In this document: piece after piece, positions 1 to 4,778 of the stretch
How the letters are laid out: each line of letters begins with the position of its first letter
How positions within the stretch are numbered: the stretch's first letter is position 1
The notes under the pieces: model-generated
Told to the model about the DNA's origin: nothing
Databases searched by the model: none
The model's input: only the letters and a program-made list of their open reading frames with translations
Translations under genes and position numbers: made by a program
Source: a virus
Virus record (IMG/VR): IMGVR_UViG_3300020281_000089
Span: 1-30,795 of that record
DNA: 30,795 nt
Strand: one strand, 5' to 3'

Positions 1-21
1 AGTAATTAGAGCAACTTTCAT
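1..21 (-). CDS. 5' end of next gene, possibly sugar-nucleotide dehydratase/epimerase (partial)
   Basis: Seven codons, MKVALIT, begin at position 21 and run off the left edge of the window. The next gene must start here because the intrinsic terminator at 53-75 closes the preceding unit and a promoter-like pair lies between. MKVALIT is a typical opening of Rossmann-fold proteins such as GDP-mannose 4,6-dehydratase and other NAD-dependent epimerase/dehydratases, which cyanophages do carry. Seven residues cannot prove this, so the family is only a guess. No Shine-Dalgarno sequence is visible. Confidence 0.35.
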
Positions 22-39
22 ATTATAGTTGTTTTGTTC

Positions 40-68
40 ATTATACTAAAAAAGGACGGTTTATGCAA
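40..68 (-). promoter_or_regulatory. Candidate sigma-70-type promoter overlapping a terminator
   Basis: On the minus strand TTGCAT (63-68) is followed after exactly 17 nt by TATAAT (40-45). The -10 is perfect and the -35 matches TTGACA at four of six positions. Initiation would fall near 33, about 12 nt before the ATG at 21. The -35 hexamer lies in the loop and left arm of the hairpin at 53-75, so one small segment seems to end one transcript and start another. Confidence 0.4.
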
Positions 69-75
69 CCGTCCT
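53..75 (-). terminator. Intrinsic terminator
   Basis: The arms AGGACGGT (53-60) and ACCGTCCT (68-75) form a perfect 8-bp stem with a 7-nt loop. Read on the minus strand, the stem is followed directly by a run of T residues (48-53) and then AGTATAATG. This is a standard rho-independent terminator. It closes the transcription unit holding the two small genes at 260-735 and the hairpin repeats at 95-225. Confidence 0.8.
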
Positions 76-94
76 ATCTAGGTCTTTACATGCA

Positions 95-225
95 CGCCAC
101 TTATTCTTTTACAGGAAATAAGAAACCTGGCGGGAGATAATCCCATCCGCACCACTTGCTTTTAGGAAGCAAGAAACCAAAGAGGGTCTAATGACTCCAC
201 CACCTAGTTTTAAGAACTAGGAAAC
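95..225 (-). repeat. Three tandem covarying hairpins, candidate structured RNA
   Basis: Three hairpins with the flank pattern GTTT-stem-TGGYG (minus strand) lie 48 and 55 nt apart. The stems are CCTAGTT/AACTAGG (203-209 with 215-221), CTTGCTT/AAGCAAG (155-161 with 167-173) and CTTATT/AATAAG (100-105 with 117-122, extendable by a G-U pair). Two loops are 5 nt; the third is enlarged. At stem positions 2, 4 and 5 the bases differ between copies but pairing is always kept (for example T-A, C-G and G-C at position 5). That is the signature of selected RNA structure. The array sits between the last small gene and the terminator at 53-75, so it would be the 3' part of that transcript. It matches no RNA family I can recall. 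Confidence 0.55.
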
Positions 226-259
226 TTCGGGATTGAAGGGGATCCTTCACCGACCAGGG
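104..259 (-). other. Coding-like in-frame continuation behind two TAG codons
   Basis: The frame of the gene at 260-520 continues past its TAG (260-262) for 23 sense codons to a second in-frame TAG (188-190), then for 28 more to TAA (101-103). The downstream peptides look protein-like and repetitive: FLVLKTRWW, then GFLLPKSKWCGW, then PPGFLFPVKE, spaced 16 and 17 codons apart in one frame. They coincide with the hairpin repeats. The stretch may be a nonsense-damaged C-terminal repeat region, a readthrough product, or a chance reading of RNA repeats. TAG is an ordinary stop for several other genes here, so general recoding is unlikely. Confidence 0.3.
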
Positions 260-520
260 CTAGTTTTGAGACGATACCGAGTCTTTACGATAAGCAGGAA
301 CACCATCGGGATCCAACCAGCAAGTGTAATCGTGATCTTCCATAGCAGTCAACAACTGCATTTCATTATCACAAAGATACATATCGCGGTATCGACCTGT
401 GTATGAATCTACTTTTTGAATGCGACAATCGGGCATACCATTGATTTCCAATTTGCCGACTTGAATATAACGATAAGGGAACCGTTCAAGAAGAACGGTG
501 GGTTTTTTTACCACTTTCAT
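260..520 (-). CDS. Small hypothetical phage protein (86 aa)
   Basis: This 86-residue basic-to-neutral soluble protein starts MKVVKKPTVLLERF and has no signal peptide or membrane segment. I recognise no domain. The central part alternates aromatic and charged residues (YRDMYLCDNE, DYTCWLDPDG), suggesting a small beta-rich fold. Its ATG overlaps the TGA of the gene upstream (ATGA at 517-520), which supports coupled translation and the choice of start. It is the last ordinary reading frame before the terminator at 53-75. The TAG stop is followed by an open-looking in-frame extension, so the true C-terminus deserves a check. Confidence 0.75.
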   Translation of the reverse strand: MKVVKKPTVLLERFPYRYIQVGKLEINGMPDCRIQKVDSYTGRYRDMYLCDNEMQLLTAMEDHDYTCWLDPDGVPAYRKDSVSSQN

Positions 521-735
521 TGTGCAACCTCAACAGTTTCAAGATCAGCGTAAATCTGTTCCATCAACATTTCATAATCATCAAGCGGTTCACCTGAAAA
601 CACCACTCCATTGTTTTCATAGAAGCGGCGCACCTTTTTGAAAAGTTTCGGATTCTTTACATCAAGGAAAATTTCGCCATTGGCAGCAGCACGGAGAGTG
701 CTGATGTCTTTCTTGAATTTTTCAGTCAGTGCCAT
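517..735 (-). CDS. Small hypothetical phage protein (72 aa)
   Basis: A 72-residue acidic protein (MALTEKFKKDISTLRAAANGE...). The text is rich in Lys, Glu and Leu, predicts mostly helix, and has no cysteine pairs or membrane segment. I do not recognise its function. It is the first gene behind a near-consensus promoter at 759-787: initiation near 752 would leave a leader of about 17 nt before the ATG at 735. No strong Shine-Dalgarno is visible in that leader. Its TGA overlaps the ATG of the next gene. The promoter type suggests early expression by host RNA polymerase. Confidence 0.75.
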   Translation of the reverse strand: MALTEKFKKDISTLRAAANGEIFLDVKNPKLFKKVRRFYENNGVVFSGEPLDDYEMLMEQIYADLETVEVAQ

Positions 736-758
736 TGTTGTGTTTGGTTTACCCTTGT

Positions 759-787
759 ATTATAATTGCTTGACTTTATATAGTCAA
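759..787 (-). promoter_or_regulatory. Sigma-70-type (early-like) promoter
   Basis: TTGACT (782-787) and TATAAT (759-764) are separated by exactly 17 nt on the minus strand. This is one base from full consensus. It lies just downstream of tRNA-Pro and 24 nt before the ATG at 735, so it should drive the two small genes at 260-735. The -35 is inside a short inverted repeat, CTTGACT/AGTCAAG (769-775 with 782-788). Confidence 0.75.
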
Positions 788-810
788 GATGCCAGCAAGG
801 AAACTGGCAA

Positions 811-884
811 TCGGGGTGACAGGATTCGAACCTACGACCTCTGCTTCCCAAAAGCAGCGTTCTACCAAACTGAACTACACCCCG
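811..884 (-). tRNA. tRNA-Pro (anticodon TGG)
   Basis: A complete cloverleaf is readable on the minus strand. The acceptor stem is CGGGGTG/CACCCCG with discriminator A, the anticodon stem CTGCT/AGCAG encloses the loop TTTGGGA, and the T arm has TTCGAAT. The C1-G72 pair is usual for bacterial tRNA-Pro. The 3' CCA is not encoded. The anticodon TGG reads CCA and, with wobble, other proline codons, which are common in the fibre genes. A 6-bp hairpin (790-795 with 804-809) follows directly after the 3' end. The gene lies behind the consensus promoter at 985-1013. Confidence 0.95.
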
Positions 885-888
885 AAGT

Positions 889-975
889 GGTAGGTTCCTC
901 ATCGCCGCTACTCCAGAACCTACCAAAGAGAAGTACCGCAGCCAAGAGAGGTGGTGGTGGGTGGTGACCCCTCTT
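889..975 (-). other. Structured leader of the tRNA-Pro transcript
   Basis: Two inverted repeats fill the space between the promoter at 985-1013 and tRNA-Pro. The first is AAGAGGGG/CCTCTCTT (968-975 with 944-951, one G-U pair), beginning only a few bases after the expected transcription start. The second is a perfect 9-bp stem, GGTAGGTTC/GAACCTACC (916-924 with 889-897), ending 4 nt before the tRNA. Neither is followed by a T-run, so they are not terminators. A 5'-terminal hairpin that shields the RNA and a processing element next to the tRNA are plausible roles. I see no other gene in 886-990. Confidence 0.5.
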
Positions 976-984
976 GACCTCTAA

Positions 985-1013
985 ATTATACTACTTCTCG
1001 AACCACTTGTCAA
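985..1013 (-). promoter_or_regulatory. Perfect consensus sigma-70 promoter
   Basis: TTGACA (1008-1013), a 17-nt spacer and TATAAT (985-990) match the bacterial consensus at every position on the minus strand. The promoter overlaps the 3' end of the small gene at 991-1131. Transcription would start near 978 and cover the structured leader and tRNA-Pro. This marks the tRNA as an early gene read by unmodified host polymerase. Confidence 0.85.
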
Positions 1014-1131
1014 ATGGTTTATTGAATGGTTCCCAGTGTTCCCATCCATATTTGTGAACCATATCCATACCAATAATAGGAACGACGACCAGTGCGAGGG
1101 ATAAAATACCAATGCCCCAAGGACTTTCCAT
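991..1131 (-). CDS. Small membrane protein (46 aa)
   Basis: MESPWGIGILSLALVVVP begins a 46-residue protein with one clear hydrophobic segment at about residues 5-22, followed by an aromatic, charged tail rich in Trp (GWEHWEP, DKWFEK). It would be a single-pass inner-membrane or thylakoid protein. The start is 7 nt after the TAG of the gene upstream, in the same tightly packed run. It is not a photosystem subunit that I can identify. The 3' end contains a consensus promoter (985-1013) for the next unit, which is why both features share bases. Confidence 0.65.
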   Translation of the reverse strand: MESPWGIGILSLALVVVPIIGMDMVHKYGWEHWEPFNKPFDKWFEK

Positions 1132-1138
1132 CGTATGT

Positions 1139-1327
1139 CTAACGAATAGTTGAACGTGGTGGATCATCGAAATATGCGGGGAAAGGACATCCTTTGAAAT
1201 TTTCTATCTCTTTAATAGAGAGGACAAACATAGTTGCAAATCCAAGGCAGAAAGCAAAAAGCATTTGAGGGAAGTTGTAGTTTCCCATATAGGCAGTAGG
1301 ATCAGGTTCATCATTATGAGGATGCAT
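1139..1327 (-). CDS. Small membrane protein (62 aa)
   Basis: The preferred start is the ATG at 1327, giving MHPHNDEPDPTAYMGNYNFP, then one hydrophobic segment (QMLFAFCLGFATMFVLSI, about residues 23-40) and a short polar tail. A purine-rich GAGGCAG lies just upstream, and this start leaves the gene clear of the one before it. The frame stays open upstream to an ATG at 1447, which would add a very Lys/Glu-rich coiled-coil-like 40 residues but overlap the preceding gene by 104 nt in another frame. Function unknown; the topology suggests a one-pass membrane protein. Confidence 0.65.
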   Translation of the reverse strand: MHPHNDEPDPTAYMGNYNFPQMLFAFCLGFATMFVLSIKEIENFKGCPFPAYFDDPPRSTIR

Positions 1328-1343
1328 CTGCCTCGCAACCTCT

Positions 1344-1550
1344 TCAATCCTCTTTTGTCTCTCCTTTTCCTTTGAGAGCTTTTTCAATTTGTCTTCTAAC
1401 TCTGTCCCTTGCTTCGGGATCTTCGGTTTCTTTTCTGGAGTATCCATGTTTTTGATGATAGATGAAGTGTCCTTGACATATCATAGTGAGTCCAAACAAA
1501 AATGCAAGGACTACACCTATCCATTCTAAAACTGTGGATGAGTTATCCAC
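1344..1550 (-). CDS. Small membrane protein with charged tail (68 aa, GTG start)
   Basis: The gene starts with GTG (1548-1550), supported by AGGAAGAT about 6 nt upstream, and overlaps the stop of the 27-residue gene before it. A hydrophobic segment (WIGVVLAFLFGLTMICQG, about residues 10-27) is followed by a strongly charged helical tail (RDRVRRQIEKALKGKGE). The pattern is a single-pass anchor with a cytoplasmic helix. I do not recognise the family. Its position, in a chain of overlapping small genes behind zwf, points to expression with the pentose-phosphate genes. Confidence 0.7.
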   Translation of the reverse strand: MDNSSTVLEWIGVVLAFLFGLTMICQGHFIYHQKHGYSRKETEDPEARDRVRRQIEKALKGKGETKED

Positions 1551-1626
1551 GGTATCTTCCTGGCCATGTTAATTGCATTCCAGCAATGAGCAGTGAAGTA
1601 AAAGCAAATACGAATAATAAAGTCAT
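1543..1626 (-). CDS. Tiny membrane peptide (27 aa)
   Basis: MTLLFVFAFTSLLIAGMQLT followed by WPGRYRG forms a 27-residue peptide that is almost entirely one membrane helix with a positively charged end. The ATG overlaps the TGA of zwf (ATGA at 1623-1626) and its TAA overlaps the GTG start of the next gene. That interlocking on both sides is the main evidence that it is translated. Single-helix peptides of this size occur among photosystem and cytochrome b6f subunits, but the sequence is not one I recognise, so no role is assigned. Confidence 0.55.
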   Translation of the reverse strand: MTLLFVFAFTSLLIAGMQLTWPGRYRG

Positions 1627-2987
1627 GCTGGATAATCCCAATCAGTTAAAAAGTCTACTTTGTGTTGTGGTCCCCACCCACCAGTATAAAGGTATGGAGC
1701 AGTGCGTATGGGGCAAGAACTCCCAGTGCAAAGTAAATCATCTACAATTCTCCATGATTCCATTACCTCATCGGCGTGAACAAAATGTGATTGGTCTCCG
1801 TTGATGGCATCGTATAAGAGTTTTTCATATCCATCGATTGCTCTGTCTTGGGGGTACTCGTGGGTGAGAGTAGCGAGTTCAAGATTATCATTAAGCCCAG
1901 GAGATTTAATGTCGAGACTAATATCAAGATGAGGACTAGGTTGGAGACGAATAACAATGCGATCTTTAACTTCTCCATCGTAGAGTTTTAGCGGTGGTTC
2001 TTTGAGTTTGATAACAACTTCCACACAACCATAAGGCATCTTCTTACCAGTTAAGACGCGAAAAGGAACACCCTCCCAACGCCAGTTATCGACATAAAGA
2101 GAACCAGCGACGAAGGTAGGAGTGATACTGTTAGGATCAACACCCTCTTCATCACGGTAGCCTGCGTATTGTCCAAAGATTACATCCCTCCCTAAACGAG
2201 TAGCAGCAAGAACTTTTGTTTTCTCACGACGAACCTCCCTAGCATTCATTTTGCTAGGTGGTTCCATAGCAATCAATGCAAGAACCTGTAAGATATGGTT
2301 CTGCAACATATCACGGACTGCACCAGCAGTTTCATAATATTGTGCTCGCCCATCACAACTGATAGTTTCAGTTGCAAAGATTTGCACTTCTTCTATGTAT
2401 TGACGATTCCAAAGTGGTTCCAACAAAATGTTGCTAAACCTAGTAGCGAGAATGTTATTAACAGTATCTTTACCAAGATAATGGTCAATGCGATAGACCT
2501 GTTTCTCGCGTAGATGTCGCTCCACCACAGACTGTAAATTATCAGCAGATTTATAGTCGTGTCCAAAGGGTTTTTCGATAACCACCCTGGACCTTTCTGG
2601 GTCATTGAGGAGTCCTGCTTCTTTGAGATTGACGATAGCATTCTCATAGCGTTCTGGCGGTACGGACAAGAAGTAAGTATTATCTTCCAGATAATCTGGT
2701 AAGTGTGCCAGAGTCTCTGGCATATCCAAATCTGTTCTAATATAATCCAGATGATGTAAAAACTCTTCTGGATATTCTCCAAGAGATTCCTTCCACATTT
2801 GTGCGGTAGGTTCTCTTCTAGCAGAACCAGTAATGACAAAATTCTCTGGAAGAAGATCTTTCTCCCAGAGTTTATAAAGTGCAGGTATAAGTTTCTTCTT
2901 GCAAAGGTCTCCCGTTGCTCCGAAGATAACTATACCACTAGTGAGCGGTTCCGTTTCCATCGTATTTGTCTGATTCGTAGTATACAT
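1623..2987 (-). CDS. zwf: Glucose-6-phosphate 1-dehydrogenase
   Basis: The enzyme oxidises glucose-6-phosphate to 6-phosphogluconolactone and makes NADPH, the first step of the oxidative pentose-phosphate pathway. Visible motifs are the nucleotide-binding IFGATGDL (about 21-28), EKPFG (138-142) and the substrate-binding, catalytic RIDHYLGK (166-173). The start chosen (2987) has AAGGTGAAA just upstream. The frame is open to an ATG at 3056 that overlaps the gnd stop as TAATG, which would add 23 residues. At 454 residues it is shorter than the usual 480-510, although the C-terminal GGWGPQ region is present. It follows gnd and is followed by tiny membrane-protein genes. Cyanophages are known to carry zwf with gnd to redirect host carbon toward NADPH and nucleotides. 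Confidence 0.95.
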   Translation of the reverse strand: MYTTNQTNTMETEPLTSGIVIFGATGDLCKKKLIPALYKLWEKDLLPENFVITGSARREPTAQMWKESLGEYPEEFLHHLDYIRTDLDMPETLAHLPDYLEDNTYFLSVPPERYENAIVNLKEAGLLNDPERSRVVIEKPFGHDYKSADNLQSVVERHLREKQVYRIDHYLGKDTVNNILATRFSNILLEPLWNRQYIEEVQIFATETISCDGRAQYYETAGAVRDMLQNHILQVLALIAMEPPSKMNAREVRREKTKVLAATRLGRDVIFGQYAGYRDEEGVDPNSITPTFVAGSLYVDNWRWEGVPFRVLTGKKMPYGCVEVVIKLKEPPLKLYDGEVKDRIVIRLQPSPHLDISLDIKSPGLNDNLELATLTHEYPQDRAIDGYEKLLYDAINGDQSHFVHADEVMESWRIVDDLLCTGSSCPIRTAPYLYTGGWGPQHKVDFLTDWDYPA

Positions 2988-3055
2988 TTTCACCTTTTCG
3001 TATCCCGAAATATATCGTGGATAGTACAAACGGTATTGAAATCCAGGTGAGTGCA

Positions 3056-4099
3056 TTACCTAACATCGTGTCCTCCGAACATTGCCCGCATACCGTTTAG
3101 AACCTTGGCCGCGAAAGCACCAAGACGGCGTGAATTAAAACGTTCATACAAAGCACTACTGATAACAGGAGCGGGTACCCCAAGATCCACAGCAGCGTGA
3201 ACCGTCCAACGACCCTCACCACTATCGCTGACTCCCCCATCGAACTTGCTAAGCTCTCGATCGCTCCTAAGTACATCAGCGGTAAGATCAAGTAACCAGC
3301 TGCCAATAACGCTACCGCGACGCCATAACTCAGCCACTTTAGCAACGTCAATATCATATTGATAATCTTCTGGATTCTCCATCGGAGCAACCTCAGCATC
3401 TCCTGCTTTGACATACTTGGAACCTGCATTTGCTTCGTGTAGGATGTTAAATCCTTCAGCATATGCCTGCATGATACCATACTCGATACCATTATGCACC
3501 ATCTTTACAAAGTGACCAGCGCCTGGATCGCCGCAATGCATCCATCCGTACTCTTCTGGATAGAGCTCGTAACCACGTCTGTCGGTAGTTCGTGGGGCAG
3601 CATCAATGCCTGGTGCGAGGGCGTCAAAGATAGGACGGCAGACGGATACTGCATGATTTGCACCACCAACCATAAGACAGTATCCACGCTCCAAACCGTA
3701 AACACCACCAGAAGTGCCACAGTCAAGATATTGGATGCCCAACTTAGACAACCTTTCTGCCCTTTTGCGAGAGTCCTTAAAATTGCTATTGCCATGATCA
3801 ATAATAATATCTCCTTCCACACAAAATTGTAGTAACTCATTTAGTGTGTCCTCCACGGTTTCTGCTGGCACTACCATCATAAAAATTCCTGGCACTTTAC
3901 CAGTCAGTTCTGATCCATTGTGAACTACTTGAACAAGGCTTTCCAGAGAAGTGGTACATCCACTGATATAACCCGCTTCAAATTGTTCTTGAGCTTTTGC
4001 ATAGTTGTTTCTGTACCCCCATACTTCGTGTCCTTCTGCAATAAGACGGCGGGACATACCTTCGCCCATCCGTCCCAATCCAATCATTCCTACTTTCAT
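3056..4099 (-). CDS. gnd: 6-phosphogluconate dehydrogenase, decarboxylating (short form)
   Basis: The enzyme converts 6-phosphogluconate to ribulose-5-phosphate and CO2 with reduction of NAD(P)+. The N-terminal Rossmann motif is GLGRMGEG (7-14), DHGNS lies at 101-105, the substrate-binding DCGTSGG at 126-132, and the catalytic HFVKMVHNGIEYG around 196-208 with Lys199, His202, Asn203 and Glu206. At 347 residues it belongs to the short 6PGDH group (about 300-350 aa) and not the 470-residue form typical of most bacteria and of cyanobacterial hosts. The start at 4099 follows AGGATTG. The stop overlaps the extended zwf start. With zwf it supplies both NADPH-producing steps; no transaldolase or cp12 gene is in the window. 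Confidence 0.95.
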   Translation of the reverse strand: MKVGMIGLGRMGEGMSRRLIAEGHEVWGYRNNYAKAQEQFEAGYISGCTTSLESLVQVVHNGSELTGKVPGIFMMVVPAETVEDTLNELLQFCVEGDIIIDHGNSNFKDSRKRAERLSKLGIQYLDCGTSGGVYGLERGYCLMVGGANHAVSVCRPIFDALAPGIDAAPRTTDRRGYELYPEEYGWMHCGDPGAGHFVKMVHNGIEYGIMQAYAEGFNILHEANAGSKYVKAGDAEVAPMENPEDYQYDIDVAKVAELWRRGSVIGSWLLDLTADVLRSDRELSKFDGGVSDSGEGRWTVHAAVDLGVPAPVISSALYERFNSRRLGAFAAKVLNGMRAMFGGHDVR

Positions 4100-4126
4100 A
4101 AATTTTTACAATCCTAGATGTATGTA

Positions 4127-4231
4127 TTAACTTCGAATTCCTATGATATATCCCAAAAGAACGCCGCTTAACCAAGCAACATAGAGATATAAAACATTGG
4201 AAATCAAGTTGATGAGCTCAGACCACTCCAT
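4127..4231 (-). CDS. Tiny membrane protein (34 aa)
   Basis: MEWSELINLISNVLYLYVAW opens a 34-residue peptide with one hydrophobic helix spanning most of its length and the end GYIIGIRS. The start at 4231 is chosen over the ATG at 4237 because the strong AGGAGG sits about 6 nt before it and abuts the other. It overlaps the end of the 37-residue gene upstream, so translation is probably coupled. It lies directly before gnd in the same operon. Function unknown; a single-pass membrane anchor is all the sequence shows. Confidence 0.6.
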   Translation of the reverse strand: MEWSELINLISNVLYLYVAWLSGVLLGYIIGIRS

Positions 4232-4331
4232 CTTCATCCTCCTCATAGAGAGGACAAGGTTCTTCAAATAATAATTGCATTCTAAGGGATTTAACTCTTT
4301 CCTGTAACTCTTTGTAGTCTTCTTCGGACAT
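4218..4331 (-). CDS. Small acidic protein (37 aa)
   Basis: MSEEDYKELQERVKSLRMQL begins a 37-residue protein that predicts one amphipathic, coiled-coil-like helix followed by an acidic tail (YEEDEDGVV). Its ATG overlaps the TAA of the previous gene as TAATG (4329-4333), and its own TGA overlaps the start of the next. These interlocks and the good amphipathic pattern support a real gene. The acidic tail could bind a basic partner, but nothing identifies one. Confidence 0.6.
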   Translation of the reverse strand: MSEEDYKELQERVKSLRMQLLFEEPCPLYEEDEDGVV

Positions 4332-4549
4332 TAGTTTAAAGTAATTTTTAACCAAGGAAATATTGGATCAATTACTCCGATAAGTCGAAGAAGACCCTCA
4401 GCAAAAAGTGCAAGAACAACCCACCCAACACACATACTGATAATTCCAGCATTACGATTATGTCGGCGTATTGCAGCATCAATCATCTCCTGACACTCTT
4501 CTTGAGTGACATAATGAACTGGTTTAATTTCATCCATCCTGTGAGACAT
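4331..4549 (-). CDS. Small membrane protein (72 aa)
   Basis: The N-terminal half is a charged helix (VTQEECQEMIDAAIRRHNRN) and the C-terminal half is hydrophobic (MCVGWVVLALFAEGLLRLIGV), giving a tail-anchored layout. The first ATG (4549) overlaps the previous gene by 20 nt. An ATG at 4537 (MDEIKPV...) would shorten the overlap and also follow a short purine run, so 68 residues is a real alternative. Family not recognised. It belongs to the chain of overlapping small genes leading into gnd and zwf. Confidence 0.65.
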   Translation of the reverse strand: MSHRMDEIKPVHYVTQEECQEMIDAAIRRHNRNAGIISMCVGWVVLALFAEGLLRLIGVIDPIFPWLKITLN

Positions 4550-4685
4550 TGGGTAAGTTGTCCATCGGGTCAGGTCCTCCTGAAACTATAGCACAAGCCC
4601 GTCGATAATAAAAATTGTCTGTATTTCCTGATGATTCTAAAGCTTCTTTGACTCTCACCCAATTCTCGTAGGATGTTTTGTCCAT
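4530..4685 (-). CDS. Small conserved-looking phage protein (51 aa)
   Basis: MDKTSYENWVRVKEALESSG begins a 51-residue soluble protein with the later motif RRACAIVSGGPDPMDNLPNV. It has no membrane segment. The composition and the Gly-Pro turn motif look like a genuine compact protein, and I believe similar short proteins occur in related cyanophages, though I cannot check this. A different-frame reading of the same DNA (4570-4758) was rejected because it is unlike a protein. This is the first gene of the small-gene/gnd/zwf block; no clear promoter was found upstream. Confidence 0.65.
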   Translation of the reverse strand: MDKTSYENWVRVKEALESSGNTDNFYYRRACAIVSGGPDPMDNLPNVSQDG

Positions 4686-4741
4686 TTGTTTTTAGTTTGA
4701 AATACTTACTAGCTATACTAGTGGGTACTTTCAAACGTGCA

Positions 4742-4765
4742 ACTTTGTGTTGAATCACACAAAGT
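4742..4765 (-). other. Hairpin after the glycine-rich fibre gene
   Basis: ACTTTGTGT (4742-4750) and ACACAAAGT (4757-4765) make a perfect 9-bp stem with a 6-nt loop, 14 nt beyond the stop codon at 4779. No T-run follows on the minus strand, so it is not a standard intrinsic terminator. It could mark a 3' end or a processing site between late virion transcripts and the metabolic block. A smaller hairpin, ACTAG/CTAGT (4708-4722), lies further on. Nothing else is visible in 4686-4778. Confidence 0.4.
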
Positions 4766-4778
4766 GATTAAGAAAATA

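Noticed and set aside
22-27. TATAAT directly before the ATG at 21
   Set aside because: It abuts the start codon, so a promoter there would not produce a 5' leader for this gene, and no -35 fits.
75-260. glnA-type, Downstream-peptide or wcaG riboswitch near the left end
   Set aside because: The tandem hairpins lack the motifs I recall for the glutamine classes, and they precede a terminator instead of the gene start; the wcaG motif I cannot recall well enough to test.
2393-2839. 148-residue frame inside zwf
   Set aside because: It lies within the zwf coding region in another frame, is rich in rare residues for a protein and has no start signals.
4570-4758. 62-residue frame upstream of gnd
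   Set aside because: It overlaps the more protein-like 51-residue gene at 4530-4685 in another frame and has no ribosome site.
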